Assembly: GCA_965249455.1 (NCBI GenBank)
Contig: OZ252236.1
Location: 4,154,001 to 4,218,000 of the forward strand
Origin: Jiulongibacter sp024742395
Lineage (GTDB): Bacteria > Bacteroidota > Bacteroidia > Cytophagales > Spirosomataceae
DNA: 64,000 bases
Reading direction: 5' to 3'
The first letter of the stretch is position 1; each line of letters opens with the position of its first letter. Positions 24,605 to 33,914 of the stretch are shown here, piece by piece. A program made the translations under genes and the position numbers. The notes below the pieces were generated by a model. The model was not told the origin of the DNA, ran no database searches, and saw only the letters and a list, made by a program, of their open reading frames with translations.

Positions 24605-26515
24605 TCAAAACTTCAGTTTAATTCCAGCACTCATCCATCTTCCTGGTTGTTCTACAAAACCAAACTCATAATAGGAGTAATCAAGAAGGTTTTTTAGGTC
24701 TAGATATACCTCAGCAAACCTATATCTGTAATCGATACGCACATCCACTAAATTAACCGGCCTGTAATCTAAAATAGGTGAAGTAGAATCCCATTGGTAA
24801 GATCCTTCTCTTTGTTTAAAGGTATACCAAACCACAGCGTTTAATCCCTTTGTCAATCTAAAAAAGGATCCTAATCCTGCATTCTGACTAAGATAATTGA
24901 GTGTATAAAATGATTGAAAACCCTCCTCTCTTCTGTCAGCCGTCAGATAGGCGTAATTCAGCTGTAGTTTTTGTAAGAATAAGTCTGATTTACTCACATG
25001 CTGAGCAAAATTGAACTGAGCTCCAAGTTCAATACCTGCCATATTAATATTGTCAATATTCTCCATGGTAGGTACCTCTAGTTCTGGTCTCTTGATCTTA
25101 TCGATGGCATCAGTAGTCTTTTTATAAAAGACTGCTGATGTTAAATTGAAGCCCTTCTGAAAGAATTTGTAACCAAGCTCATAATTGATAGCCTTCTCAG
25201 GCAATAAATTAGGGTCAGCTTTCACTGTAGAAGTATTCAGGTACAACTCAGTAAAAGTTGGAAACCTTAGTGATCTGTTTAAGGATGAATACACTGAATG
25301 ATTATCCGACAAAAAATAAGACACATCTACCCCCGGATAGAGTTCTGTTCCAAACTGCGAATTGAAATTAATCAAGGTACCGGCTGAAATCATCAACTTC
25401 TCCCATTTTGTTTGGTGTTCTAAGTAAGCCGAGAAGTTAGTTCTGCTTTTATATTTATTATAAAATACTTCAGGGTAGTCTTTTACTTGAACCGCTTCCT
25501 TGGCTGTATCTCCCAACCTGTTACTTAAAACACTTTCTTTCCTCCATTCTACTCCAATAGAACTGGCTCCAATCTTCGACAAATACCTCATCTTCCATTC
25601 TGCATCCCAAACCTCTGTTTCATGGAAGTTTACATTTTGTATTAAGGAGTCTCGGTAATTATTAAAATCATATAAGTCATTATGCTTTCTAACAGATAAA
25701 TTCAGTGTTCCGGAAAGTTTATTTGAAAATTGCTGGCCTTTAGTAACGGCAAACAAAGTAGAACCTGTTTCCTCATATTGATTGTTAAACTTAGGATGAT
25801 AGAAATTTGAAGCTCCAAAATCGTTTTGCAATGCTCCACCTTGTAAAGTCAGATAACCGTTTTTTTGATTCAGGTCAATTTTCCCATAAGCTGTTTTTCT
25901 ATCAAAAGCGGTATTGTATGCGTATCCATCAGATGTAAGGTTTGAAACCGACGCGAAACCTGAAATTGATTTTACTTTTACTCCACCAAAAGCAGAGTAG
26001 TTCTGTAGACCAAACTGGCCGGTAGCTGCTTCAAGAATTACATTTTCCTGAACCTCCTTTTTCGTGATAATATTAATCAACCCCGAAAAAGCACTTGGCC
26101 CAAAAACTCTGGAGGCTCCACCCTGTAAGATTTCTATTCGATCAATCATTTCGAGTGGTACCGGTAAATTTAAAGAATGGTGACCCGTTTGCGGATCATT
26201 CATTTTAATTCCGTCTACCAGAATAAGTGTCTGGTCAAAGTTTCCTCCTCTAATACTAATATCCCCTTGCACTCCCAAAGGAGAACGAGATCTAACGTCT
26301 ACGTTAAGGGCATACTTAAGAATGCCATCTAAGGTTCTCACCGGTGACATACTAATGTCTTTTTGATCAATGATCATGACATTTCTGGCGGTACTTCTCA
26401 AACCAGACTCTGTAAGATTAGCAGCAACTTTAATTTCTGCAAGATTGTATTGAAGGCTGTCCTGTGCAATCACAGGAATGCTCAAAAGAGCAAAAAACAA
26501 TAATTTTATTTTCAT
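24605..26515 (-). CDS. TonB-dependent outer membrane receptor (plug plus barrel, no N-terminal CarboxypepD_reg)
   Basis: A 636-residue receptor of the BtuB/siderophore type: signal peptide (LLFFALLSIPVIAQ), a plug domain with ARNVMIIDQKDISM, GDISIRGGNFDQTLILVDGI and MIDRIEILQGGASRVFGPSAFSG, then a 22-strand-type barrel ending in the outer-membrane signature aromatic residue (GIKLKF). There is no SusD partner. The ligand is unknown. It closely follows the ligase and thiolase genes (38 bp), so its cargo may be the substrate of those enzymes. The ATG at 26515 starts the signal peptide; a longer frame reaches 26557. Confidence 0.93.
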   Translation of the reverse strand: MKIKLLFFALLSIPVIAQDSLQYNLAEIKVAANLTESGLRSTARNVMIIDQKDISMSPVRTLDGILKYALNVDVRSRSPLGVQGDISIRGGNFDQTLILVDGIKMNDPQTGHHSLNLPVPLEMIDRIEILQGGASRVFGPSAFSGLINIITKKEVQENVILEAATGQFGLQNYSAFGGVKVKSISGFASVSNLTSDGYAYNTAFDRKTAYGKIDLNQKNGYLTLQGGALQNDFGASNFYHPKFNNQYEETGSTLFAVTKGQQFSNKLSGTLNLSVRKHNDLYDFNNYRDSLIQNVNFHETEVWDAEWKMRYLSKIGASSIGVEWRKESVLSNRLGDTAKEAVQVKDYPEVFYNKYKSRTNFSAYLEHQTKWEKLMISAGTLINFNSQFGTELYPGVDVSYFLSDNHSVYSSLNRSLRFPTFTELYLNTSTVKADPNLLPEKAINYELGYKFFQKGFNLTSAVFYKKTTDAIDKIKRPELEVPTMENIDNINMAGIELGAQFNFAQHVSKSDLFLQKLQLNYAYLTADRREEGFQSFYTLNYLSQNAGLGSFFRLTKGLNAVVWYTFKQREGSYQWDSTSPILDYRPVNLVDVRIDYRYRFAEVYLDLKNLLDYSYYEFGFVEQPGRWMSAGIKLKF

Positions 26516-26553
26516 TGAGATTTGTAAAATGTGAAAGATTAAAGAAACATTGA

Positions 26554-27876
26554 TCAAACCAATGCCACTTCTTCTTCTCCCATTTTACTCAAAGCCCTAA
26601 AATCAACTTTCCCAGCCTCAGAGTGCGGTATTTCAGGTATCTCAACGATAAAATTTGGTCTTTTCGCTGATGGAAGCTTTTTGAACAGATATGCCTTCAA
26701 TTGATCAACAGCATCCTGCTCTCCGTTTCCCTTTTTTGTAATATATAGGGTTAGCTTATCCCTTTTATAACCATTAAGGTTTTGAATCAAAACGGCTTCA
26801 GATATGAATTCACAACCCAAGGCTATACTCTCTATCTCTTGAGCATAAATATTTAACCCACGGCGATTAAACATTCTGCCTGCCCTACCTAATAAAACAA
26901 GCCTGTTTCCGTTGAAAAAGCCTAGATCATTGACCGTGGATTTCTCTTTATAATCGGGTGAAACAAATGGGCTTTTAACCAGTATTTGCTCCTCTACAAT
27001 CTTTATTTCAACCTCAGGGAAAGCAGTTCCCACAGAGGCCGGAAAATTAATAATATCTTCTCCCTGATGATATGAAATATGGCCTAGTTCAGCGGCTCCA
27101 TAGTATTCTGTTAGCCTTATTCCCTCCAAATTATCAAGAATCCCTCTAGCTGTTTCTTTATCCAGCTTTTCCCCGGCGGTAACTAACGAACGTAATGGAG
27201 GTTTGACCCCGTTTCCATTGAGCAGTAATTTACAATGAGATGGTACAAGAAAAGCAGAGGTTATCCCCTTTTCCTTCATTTGTAAATTCCAGTTTCTTGA
27301 CTGTCCTAAAGTACCTAAATAAAGTGTACCTCCTTGCCAAAGTGTATGCAGGGCAGTATTTAGATTGGCTGAATAGGCCAATGAGTCTAAAACAAATACT
27401 TTATCCTCAACACTGATACCGAATATTTCAGATTGACTACTGAAGGCTGATTCCCAGTTGTTATTCGTTTTCCAAATAAGCTTAGGCTTACCCGAACTTC
27501 CCGAGGATAGTATACCCAAAAAGACTTTGTTTCCTGCAGGTTTTACTGGCTTAGTATTTCCTAAATCAACAAGTTTGAAGTCTTCATATATAATACCTTT
27601 ACTTTCAGAAATGATATTCTCAAGTATTGTAACATCAAGGTCATGAGGAAGAACAATGGCTCTTTTTCCAATGAGATTACAAGCTAATACCCCTAAAAGA
27701 TTGGTTACCGGATCAGAATTAAATAGTACAGTATCGTTAGAAACTGCAAAGAGTTTATTGGAATATTGTTCTATTGATCGAGTCAGATTTCCATAGGAAA
27801 TTGATTGACTCCCATATTCAATTGCCACCTTCTCAGGTGTTAAAGTGGCCCATTCTATGATCTTTTGAGTAATCAA
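26554..27876 (-). CDS. AMP-binding acyl-CoA synthetase/ligase-like protein
   Basis: A 440-residue adenylate-forming enzyme, shorter than typical acyl-CoA ligases (500-550). Core motifs: the P-loop GILSSGSSGKPKL at residues 121-133, EYYGAAELGHISY, the hinge LVLLGRAGRMFNRRGLNIYA and the C-terminal SEAGKVDF with the adenylation Lys. It would activate a carboxylic acid, but which one is unknown. No ATG is near the start: the likely initiator is a TTG whose last two bases overlap the thiolase TGA stop (TTGA at 27876-27873), implying coupled and perhaps weaker translation. Confidence 0.85.
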   Translation of the reverse strand: MITQKIIEWATLTPEKVAIEYGSQSISYGNLTRSIEQYSNKLFAVSNDTVLFNSDPVTNLLGVLACNLIGKRAIVLPHDLDVTILENIISESKGIIYEDFKLVDLGNTKPVKPAGNKVFLGILSSGSSGKPKLIWKTNNNWESAFSSQSEIFGISVEDKVFVLDSLAYSANLNTALHTLWQGGTLYLGTLGQSRNWNLQMKEKGITSAFLVPSHCKLLLNGNGVKPPLRSLVTAGEKLDKETARGILDNLEGIRLTEYYGAAELGHISYHQGEDIINFPASVGTAFPEVEIKIVEEQILVKSPFVSPDYKEKSTVNDLGFFNGNRLVLLGRAGRMFNRRGLNIYAQEIESIALGCEFISEAVLIQNLNGYKRDKLTLYITKKGNGEQDAVDQLKAYLFKKLPSAKRPNFIVEIPEIPHSEAGKVDFRALSKMGEEEVALV

Positions 27877-29000
27877 TTTATATTTTCAATTAAAACACCC
27901 ACCCCAAAACCACCAGCAACGCCAGCAGTTAAAAGCCCAAATTTCTTATTATTTTGCTTTAAGCCCAATATAAGATGCATTAAATTCATTGCACCCGATG
28001 CCGCATAAGGGTGGCCGTAGGCCAAATTTCCTCCCAAAACGTTTACTTTCACTTTATCTACACCGAACTCGCTGATAAACGCCAAAGGTTTCACACCAAA
28101 GGATTCATTTACTTCAAAAAGGTCAATATCCTTTACCTCTAACTCTGTCCTGATTAAGATTTCCTTCGCAGCTATAATAGCACCTTCTGGAGCATTATTT
28201 GGATCGATACCCCTACTAAATGCTTGAAGTACCTTAGCCATTGGTTTTATATTGTATTTAGACAGATAATCTTCATTAACCAGAATTCCTAAGGCGACCC
28301 CATCATGATAATGAGCAGTATTGGTCCTGTCAGTAAAATGATTTGATGCTGAACGCTTTAAAACGTCAAGAGAAAGTTCCGGCCTAATTGACTCATCAAT
28401 CCTATTTAAACTTAAGGAATCACTTACATAATTTTTGTAAGCTTCAGTTTTTGAGAACATACAGGCTTTTTCATGACTTCTTAGAGTCCAGTTAAATAGA
28501 TCCTCTTTTAGTATACTATATTTTGAACCTAAGTTTTCTGCAGCTAAAAGCAGGGAATGACTTGGGTACGGACTAAAATCTGCAACTTCAATATGTTTCT
28601 CTCCTCTATTTCTCGGATCTAATGGCATGTACCTTCTTTCAGGTGCCAAGGAATTGCTCTCTAAGCCACCAAAAATAACAGCATCACATTCTCCGCTTGT
28701 CACTAATGCCCTGGCAAGTCTCAAAGATTGGTAGCTACCTCCACACTGCATATCGATTGTTGATGAATTCACTTCAATGTCTAATGAACTCAATAAGGCT
28801 GCATACCTCGTCATATTGCCCATTGTACCAATTGAATTACCTAAAATAAGCTCAATGTCTTTAGAATGTAAACTGTTTCGTTCAATAAGCTTATTCATTA
28901 AATGTGCCACCAAGGACTCTGGCAATATTTGCTTATAATACCCATTCTTTTTCCCTGTGGGTACACGTATCATATCAAGAATATAAGTGGGCTTTTGCAT
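27873..29000 (-). CDS. thiolase-family protein lacking the C-terminal catalytic cysteine
   Basis: A 375-residue thiolase-fold protein. The nucleophile is present at C86 (STIDMQCGGSYQSL), the NESFGV motif replaces NEAF, and H330 is present in GGNLAYGHPYAASG. The expected second cysteine (LCIGGGxG) is replaced: the segment reads TAGVAGGFG, putting Gly360 at that place. The protein may condense rather than cleave, or use a different base. The ATG at 29000 is chosen over a longer frame that lacks upstream homology. First gene of the thiolase-ligase-receptor set. Confidence 0.88.
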   Translation of the reverse strand: MQKPTYILDMIRVPTGKKNGYYKQILPESLVAHLMNKLIERNSLHSKDIELILGNSIGTMGNMTRYAALLSSLDIEVNSSTIDMQCGGSYQSLRLARALVTSGECDAVIFGGLESNSLAPERRYMPLDPRNRGEKHIEVADFSPYPSHSLLLAAENLGSKYSILKEDLFNWTLRSHEKACMFSKTEAYKNYVSDSLSLNRIDESIRPELSLDVLKRSASNHFTDRTNTAHYHDGVALGILVNEDYLSKYNIKPMAKVLQAFSRGIDPNNAPEGAIIAAKEILIRTELEVKDIDLFEVNESFGVKPLAFISEFGVDKVKVNVLGGNLAYGHPYAASGAMNLMHLILGLKQNNKKFGLLTAGVAGGFGVGVLIENIN

Positions 29001-29033
29001 TAAGAGAGCGAAAATCTGCTCAAAGCTAACAAA

Positions 29034-29061
29034 AAAAGGGGTGGCAAAAGCCACCCCTTTT
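29034..29061 (-). terminator. terminator of the fibronectin III / T9SS gene
   Basis: A 12-bp perfect stem AAAAGGGGTGGC / GCCACCCCTTTT with a 4-nt loop and a T run on the minus strand, 20 bases past the FN3 gene stop. It separates that gene from the thiolase operon, whose start is 33 bp further on. Confidence 0.92.
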
Positions 29062-29081
29062 AAGTATACAATAAACCGCTC

Positions 29082-31202
29082 TTAATACTTATAGATCTTT
29101 CTTGAAATCTGCTCTTGATTATCAGTCTCGACAATCATTTGGTATGCACCCGGAGTCAAGTTTGATAGGTCAAGACTAGCCTCACCAGCTTGCAACTTCA
29201 AAGTTTTAACCAATACTTTTCTATTGTTTTGATCTACTAAAGTGACTTTGCTAGACTTAGAGTCAGCAGCTACTTTCAGATTAACAAAATCAACTGTAGG
29301 ATTAGGATAAACATTCACAATTCCTGCTGCTGCTGTTGGAATTGTAATTTTCGCTGAAACTACTGCATCAGACTCTCCAACATCATTTCCTGCTCTTACT
29401 GAATACCAGTATGAAGTACCTTCTACTACATCTTTATCAACATAGCTAGTTACATTTCTATCAACTGTTGCCAATTGAGTGAAAGTAGTACCGTCTGTAG
29501 ATTTTGATAATGAGAATCCAGCTTCATTATATGAGTAATCCTGCCACTTAACAGTAATTGATTTATCAGTGCTACTGTAAGATGTTGTTACATTGAAAGG
29601 AGCATTTGGCTCTTTTGTAAAATCAATTCTCTTACATGCAGGCTTTGAATATGGACCGTCTCCATATTTGTTCACACCCTTACCTCTGTAACAGATGGTA
29701 TTACCACCTTCAAGAGGCTTATGAACAAACATTGTAGAGTTTGCTTTAGCAGATGTTAAGAACATGTAATCACCGCCATCCACATTGTACTCAAAAATAA
29801 ATCCATCTTCGTCGTTGGCGTTATCTGTAAAGGCCACTACATTTTCAGTGATACCTAGAGCATCTACCTGAGTAGTAATTCCAGAAATTAGTATCTCAGG
29901 AGCATCAGGAGGTCCAAGAGTTCTGAACCATACTTGCTGACCCTGTGCACTAATACCGTGAGTACTATTTCTTGGCACTATTGTTACACCAACCCATGTT
30001 TTAGCAGGGATTCCTGTAATATCATAACTTGTAGCATTAGCGTAAGTAAACTCGTTTTTAGAACCTGTGGTACCATCTTGATATAAGAATTCAAGCTTAA
30101 TATCATAGTAATCGATTATACCGTTTAAGCAGAACAAGTCCTGTACGCCCGGAGTCCAGAATACTTTACCTGAGGTTTCAGTGACTGTAGACTCAGGAAC
30201 ATTTGTACCTGTTGGTGCCTGCATTGAATAATTCGGTGCAAAAACTGAAATAGGGTTTGAGTTTTTAAACTTACCGCCTTCAGAAGCAGGAAGCTTAGCT
30301 GTGATCACAATATTACTTGTAGAACCCGGTGTAACGGCTATTTCACGAGTAATCACCTGTGAAGCGGGACCGAAAGCTACTATTACGCCATTTCTTTTAA
30401 TTTCATACTCTGAAAAAAGAGAAGGGTTGTTGTAAATAGCTTGAACCACTATTTTTTCAGGACACACAGTTACCGCCTGGAATGAATCAGGATTTGGAGG
30501 CGTAGTTCTGAAAGTTTTAACGTTTATTTCATTACTTCTAATTTCGTTAGATCCATTTGTAAAAATTACTCGAATCTTATAAAGCGTATTTGGAGCTAAA
30601 CCAGTAATTTGTTTTGGGGATTCACCACCTACGATTGGATTGTAATTAGGACCTGCTATCCAAGCACCTGCTCCATTTATCTGATATTCTACGGCAATTC
30701 CCGTTTCACCAGTTACATTATCAACTATGTTTATGGTGATGGAATTGTCATTTTTATCTAATTCACCAATGGTAACTGATCCAGTTAAGGATGAAAAAAC
30801 ATAAGCCGCAGATGATATAGGGTTAGAGGTAGATACAGTTGTACCAGATGTGTTTACCAATTGGACTGTCCAAACATATGAAACGCCATTAGTAAGAGGC
30901 CCAACATTTACACTGAAGTCTTCTGGTACTCCACCTGGACCATCTGGATCTACTGCAACAGTTGCAACTTGAGTAGCAGGGGCACCTCCTGCAGACTGCA
31001 TAACTACAAACTCATAAGGATCAGAAGGCCAAGAAATAATATTCGAACGACTAAAAGTCCAGTTCACCTTACCCCCTGTTCCTTGAGATTGAAAAGTAGG
31101 AGTTGTGGGGTCAGCTTCAGCTGCTACAGCACTAATTGTATAAACACAACAAAATGCAACTAGCAGCATTTTCTTGATTAACACGTAGTAATTGTTTTTC
31201 AT
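29082..31202 (-). CDS. large fibronectin type III protein with T9SS C-terminal sorting domain
   Basis: A 706-residue exported protein: signal peptide ending near CCVYTISAVAAEA, then several fibronectin type III-like domains (repeated ITGLAPNTLYKIRVIFTNGS-type strands, GTSYWYSVRAGNDVG near residue 595) and a C-terminal type IX secretion sorting domain beginning IVNVYPNPTVDFVNLKV near residue 630 and ending in ISRKIYKY. It is therefore predicted to be secreted through the Por/T9SS system and anchored at the surface. Function is probably adhesion or scaffolding; no catalytic motif was seen. A short palindrome lies upstream. Confidence 0.9.
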   Translation of the reverse strand: MKNNYYVLIKKMLLVAFCCVYTISAVAAEADPTTPTFQSQGTGGKVNWTFSRSNIISWPSDPYEFVVMQSAGGAPATQVATVAVDPDGPGGVPEDFSVNVGPLTNGVSYVWTVQLVNTSGTTVSTSNPISSAAYVFSSLTGSVTIGELDKNDNSITINIVDNVTGETGIAVEYQINGAGAWIAGPNYNPIVGGESPKQITGLAPNTLYKIRVIFTNGSNEIRSNEINVKTFRTTPPNPDSFQAVTVCPEKIVVQAIYNNPSLFSEYEIKRNGVIVAFGPASQVITREIAVTPGSTSNIVITAKLPASEGGKFKNSNPISVFAPNYSMQAPTGTNVPESTVTETSGKVFWTPGVQDLFCLNGIIDYYDIKLEFLYQDGTTGSKNEFTYANATSYDITGIPAKTWVGVTIVPRNSTHGISAQGQQVWFRTLGPPDAPEILISGITTQVDALGITENVVAFTDNANDEDGFIFEYNVDGGDYMFLTSAKANSTMFVHKPLEGGNTICYRGKGVNKYGDGPYSKPACKRIDFTKEPNAPFNVTTSYSSTDKSITVKWQDYSYNEAGFSLSKSTDGTTFTQLATVDRNVTSYVDKDVVEGTSYWYSVRAGNDVGESDAVVSAKITIPTAAAGIVNVYPNPTVDFVNLKVAADSKSSKVTLVDQNNRKVLVKTLKLQAGEASLDLSNLTPGAYQMIVETDNQEQISRKIYKY

Positions 31203-31237
31203 GTAGAATTAAAGTTTATTGTATTGAACGTAAATAT

Positions 31238-31256
31238 AGCGGATATTCAATCCGCT
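31238..31256. repeat. 7-bp inverted repeat upstream of the FN3/T9SS gene
   Basis: AGCGGAT and ATCCGCT flank five bases. On the minus strand a TATATTTA resembling a -7 box directly follows it, so it could be an operator; there is no T run to make it a terminator of folP. Confidence 0.35.
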
Positions 31257-31313
31257 CTGAAAGCATTGGTATTTAAAAATAAAGAAAATTATTTTACGGT
31301 CTTTCCATATTCA

Positions 31314-32141
31314 TCATAAAATATTATTTGTAAGCAGTTTACGTACCTCCACGGCCTCTTTGACATCATGAACCCGCAAAATGTCTGCTCCTTTCATTAA
31401 TGCTACAGTATTTAAAATGGTTGTAGCGTTTAATGCATCTTTTGCTTCAATTTCCAAATAAGTGTTTATCATGCTTTTTCTAGATATCCCTACCAGCAAA
31501 GGACGATTGAAAATTTTGAACTGATCTAAATCTTTGAAAAGCTTATAATTCTGTTCCATTGTTTTTGCAAAACCAAAACCCGGATCGACAATAATGTCGC
31601 TTAAAGCCAGCTCGTTCAAAATTTTTAACTTAGACTGAAGTTCTTGTATCACTTGTTCAGTCAGGTTTTCATAAACCGTCAGAGATTGCATCGATTGGGG
31701 TGTTCCCCGCATATGCATTAAAATATACGGCACTTTTAAGGCCGATACAGTAGCAAACATCTCCTTGTCTAAATTGCCGCCGCTTACATCATTGATAATG
31801 CCAGCTCCGGCGTTTATTGCTTTTTTGGCTACTTCAGACCTGAAAGTATCTACAGAAGTTATTACTTCAGGAAATTCATTACTAATCCACTCAATTACAG
31901 GTACTACTCTATCTATTTCTTCATTGATCTCAATCTCTTTGGCACCGGGTCTGGTCGAATAACCTCCGATATCCAAAATATCTACCTCCTCCTCAATCAT
32001 CCTGACAATTCTGCTTTTAATTCTGTCAAAATCAAGACTACGGCTTTCATCAAAAAATGAATCTGGTGTAACATTGACAATACCCATAATTTTAGGGATT
32101 GAGAGGTCTATGAGTTTACCCTTAACATTGATAGATTTCAT
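31314..32141 (-). CDS. folP: dihydropteroate synthase FolP
   Basis: Condenses p-aminobenzoate with hydroxymethyldihydropterin pyrophosphate in folate synthesis. The 275 residues carry the two family signatures IMGIVNVTPDSFFDESRSLD near residue 18 and DILDIGGYSTRPGA; later VDPGFGFAKTMEQNY and LLVGISRKSMI complete the pterin and PABA sites. A TTG at 32150 is the upstream limit of the frame; the ATG at 32141 is taken as start. Divergent from the DUF1599 gene. Confidence 0.96.
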   Translation of the reverse strand: MKSINVKGKLIDLSIPKIMGIVNVTPDSFFDESRSLDFDRIKSRIVRMIEEEVDILDIGGYSTRPGAKEIEINEEIDRVVPVIEWISNEFPEVITSVDTFRSEVAKKAINAGAGIINDVSGGNLDKEMFATVSALKVPYILMHMRGTPQSMQSLTVYENLTEQVIQELQSKLKILNELALSDIIVDPGFGFAKTMEQNYKLFKDLDQFKIFNRPLLVGISRKSMINTYLEIEAKDALNATTILNTVALMKGADILRVHDVKEAVEVRKLLTNNIL

Positions 32142-32235
32142 GCTGCACAAAGCTTTGGTTAGTTCAAAGAATATTATTCTGCCATCTTTTTATAGATTTG
32201 CAAAAGAACGAAATTTTGCCATCATAGATTAAGCA

Positions 32236-32766
32236 ATGCAAAAAACAGAAGCCGAATACAAAGGCGTAATTGGCAAATGCCAAGATATATTCTCGAAAAA
32301 AAATACAGATTATGGCACCTCTTGGAGAATACTACGCCTTCCCTCTATTACAGATCAAATTTTTATAAAAGCTCAACGCATACGAACCATTCAGGAAAAA
32401 GGCTTCTCAAAAGTAGATGAAGGACAGGTTTCTGAGTTCATAGGTATCATAAACTATTGTGTTATGGCCTTAATTTTGATTCAGGAAAACAGTGGAGTTG
32501 AAATTAGCAAAGATCTGACGAAAGAGTATGGCAAGCAAATTGAAGAAGTTATGGAACTGCTTTTCAACAAAAACCATGATTATGGTGAAGCATGGAGAGA
32601 AATGAGAGTAAGCAGCATGACGGACATCATCTTAATGAAGCTGTTAAGGATAAAGCAAATAGAAGACAATGCCGGGAAAACTTTAATATCTGAAGGGGTT
32701 AAGGCCGGATATCAAGATATTATTAATTATGCTGTTTTTTGCCTGATAAAATTAGAAACGAAATAA
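32236..32766 (+). CDS. DUF1599 protein with two tandem domains
   Basis: A 176-residue cytosolic protein made of two copies of the DUF1599 (nucleotide-modification-associated) unit. Copy one reads KKNTDYGTSWRILRLPSITD; copy two reads NKNHDYGEAWREMRVSSMTD, about 85 residues later. Each is followed by a helix with I-M/IKxxRI. The family's function is not known. A TAGATTTG -7-like box lies at 32193-32200. It is the first gene of a tight three-gene set: its TAA is directly followed by the ATG of the DoxX gene. Confidence 0.85.
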   Translation: MQKTEAEYKGVIGKCQDIFSKKNTDYGTSWRILRLPSITDQIFIKAQRIRTIQEKGFSKVDEGQVSEFIGIINYCVMALILIQENSGVEISKDLTKEYGKQIEEVMELLFNKNHDYGEAWREMRVSSMTDIILMKLLRIKQIEDNAGKTLISEGVKAGYQDIINYAVFCLIKLETK

Positions 32767-33882
32767 ATGAGATTAATAGCGAATATTGCCAGAGTTCTTG
32801 TCGGTATAGAATTTGTATTCTCGGGTTTTGTCAAAGTTGTAGACCCCTACGGAACAGGCCTGAAGCTTCAGGAATACTTTGAAGTATTTGCCGGCGACCT
32901 ACCAGCCTTTAGTGCTTTTTTTGAACTCTTAGCCAGCCAAAGTCAGCTCTTATCTCTCTTATTTTGTGCGGCAGAAATGATTTTGGGCGTAGCCCTCCTT
33001 TTTTCATTTAAGATGCCAAAAACAGCCTGGATTGTTCTGGTATTAATGGCCTTCTTTACCTTTTTGACTTTCTATTCCGCTTATTTTAATAAAGTGACTG
33101 ACTGCGGATGCTTTGGCGATTTCTTAAAGCTAAAACCCTGGCATTCATTTTATAAGGATATCATTAGTTTGGCTGTTATACTTGTGATTTTTTTCAATCG
33201 AAAGAAATACAACGAATCGTTTCTGGCTTTGCCGGCTACTGTAATTGCGACAGTCATTGCTTTCGGTATTGGACTTTATGCTAAAAGATACTTACCTCTA
33301 ATTGATTTTTTACCCTATGCCATAGGTGAGAACTTACCGAAGCAAATGGAACCAACAGGTGTTAAACCTGAGATTGAATACACTTTTTTTGATAAAAACA
33401 GTCAAAAGGAGATAGAGTCAATGGAGTACCTTATGGATACTACTCAATACAAATATGTCAGCTCAATAATTTTAAATGAAGATGAACTTCAACCGAAAAT
33501 TACGGACTATGCCATTTCGAATATTGAGGGAGATGAATATACTCAAGAGTCATTTACAGGAAATAAGTTCTTGATAATCATAAAGAAAAATAAAGGAATT
33601 GGTACTGACGAGATTAACGGCCTAAAAGAATTATCAAATTCTTTAGCGACTGAGGATGTTGAAAGTATGACACTAACCTCCTTAATACTAGACAATTTCA
33701 AATCAACTTTTGACACTTTTGGTTTTGCCGGAGACTTATACAATTGCGATGAAAAGGTTTTAAAAGCAATGGCGAGAACAAATATTGTTATGTATTTGTT
33801 AAAAGATGGTGAAGTAAAAGGAAAGTGGAGTAGTCACAATATTCCGACTCACAATGAGGTTTTAGATTTACTAAACAGATAA
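32767..33882 (+). CDS. BT_3928-type DoxX membrane protein
   Basis: A 371-residue inner-membrane protein. The N-terminal 180 residues have four to five transmembrane helices in the DoxX/MauE pattern (VGIEFVFSGFVKVVDPYG at the start), with a CGCF pair in TDCGCFGDFLKLKPWHSF facing a possible redox site. The C-terminal 190 residues are soluble and resemble a thioredoxin-like domain without an obvious CxxC. The family is conserved in Bacteroidota but uncharacterised. It abuts the DUF1599 gene without a gap and precedes aroK. Confidence 0.85.
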   Translation: MRLIANIARVLVGIEFVFSGFVKVVDPYGTGLKLQEYFEVFAGDLPAFSAFFELLASQSQLLSLLFCAAEMILGVALLFSFKMPKTAWIVLVLMAFFTFLTFYSAYFNKVTDCGCFGDFLKLKPWHSFYKDIISLAVILVIFFNRKKYNESFLALPATVIATVIAFGIGLYAKRYLPLIDFLPYAIGENLPKQMEPTGVKPEIEYTFFDKNSQKEIESMEYLMDTTQYKYVSSIILNEDELQPKITDYAISNIEGDEYTQESFTGNKFLIIIKKNKGIGTDEINGLKELSNSLATEDVESMTLTSLILDNFKSTFDTFGFAGDLYNCDEKVLKAMARTNIVMYLLKDGEVKGKWSSHNIPTHNEVLDLLNR

Positions 33883-33914
33883 TTTTCATAAAATAATAGA
33901 ATCATATATAACGA

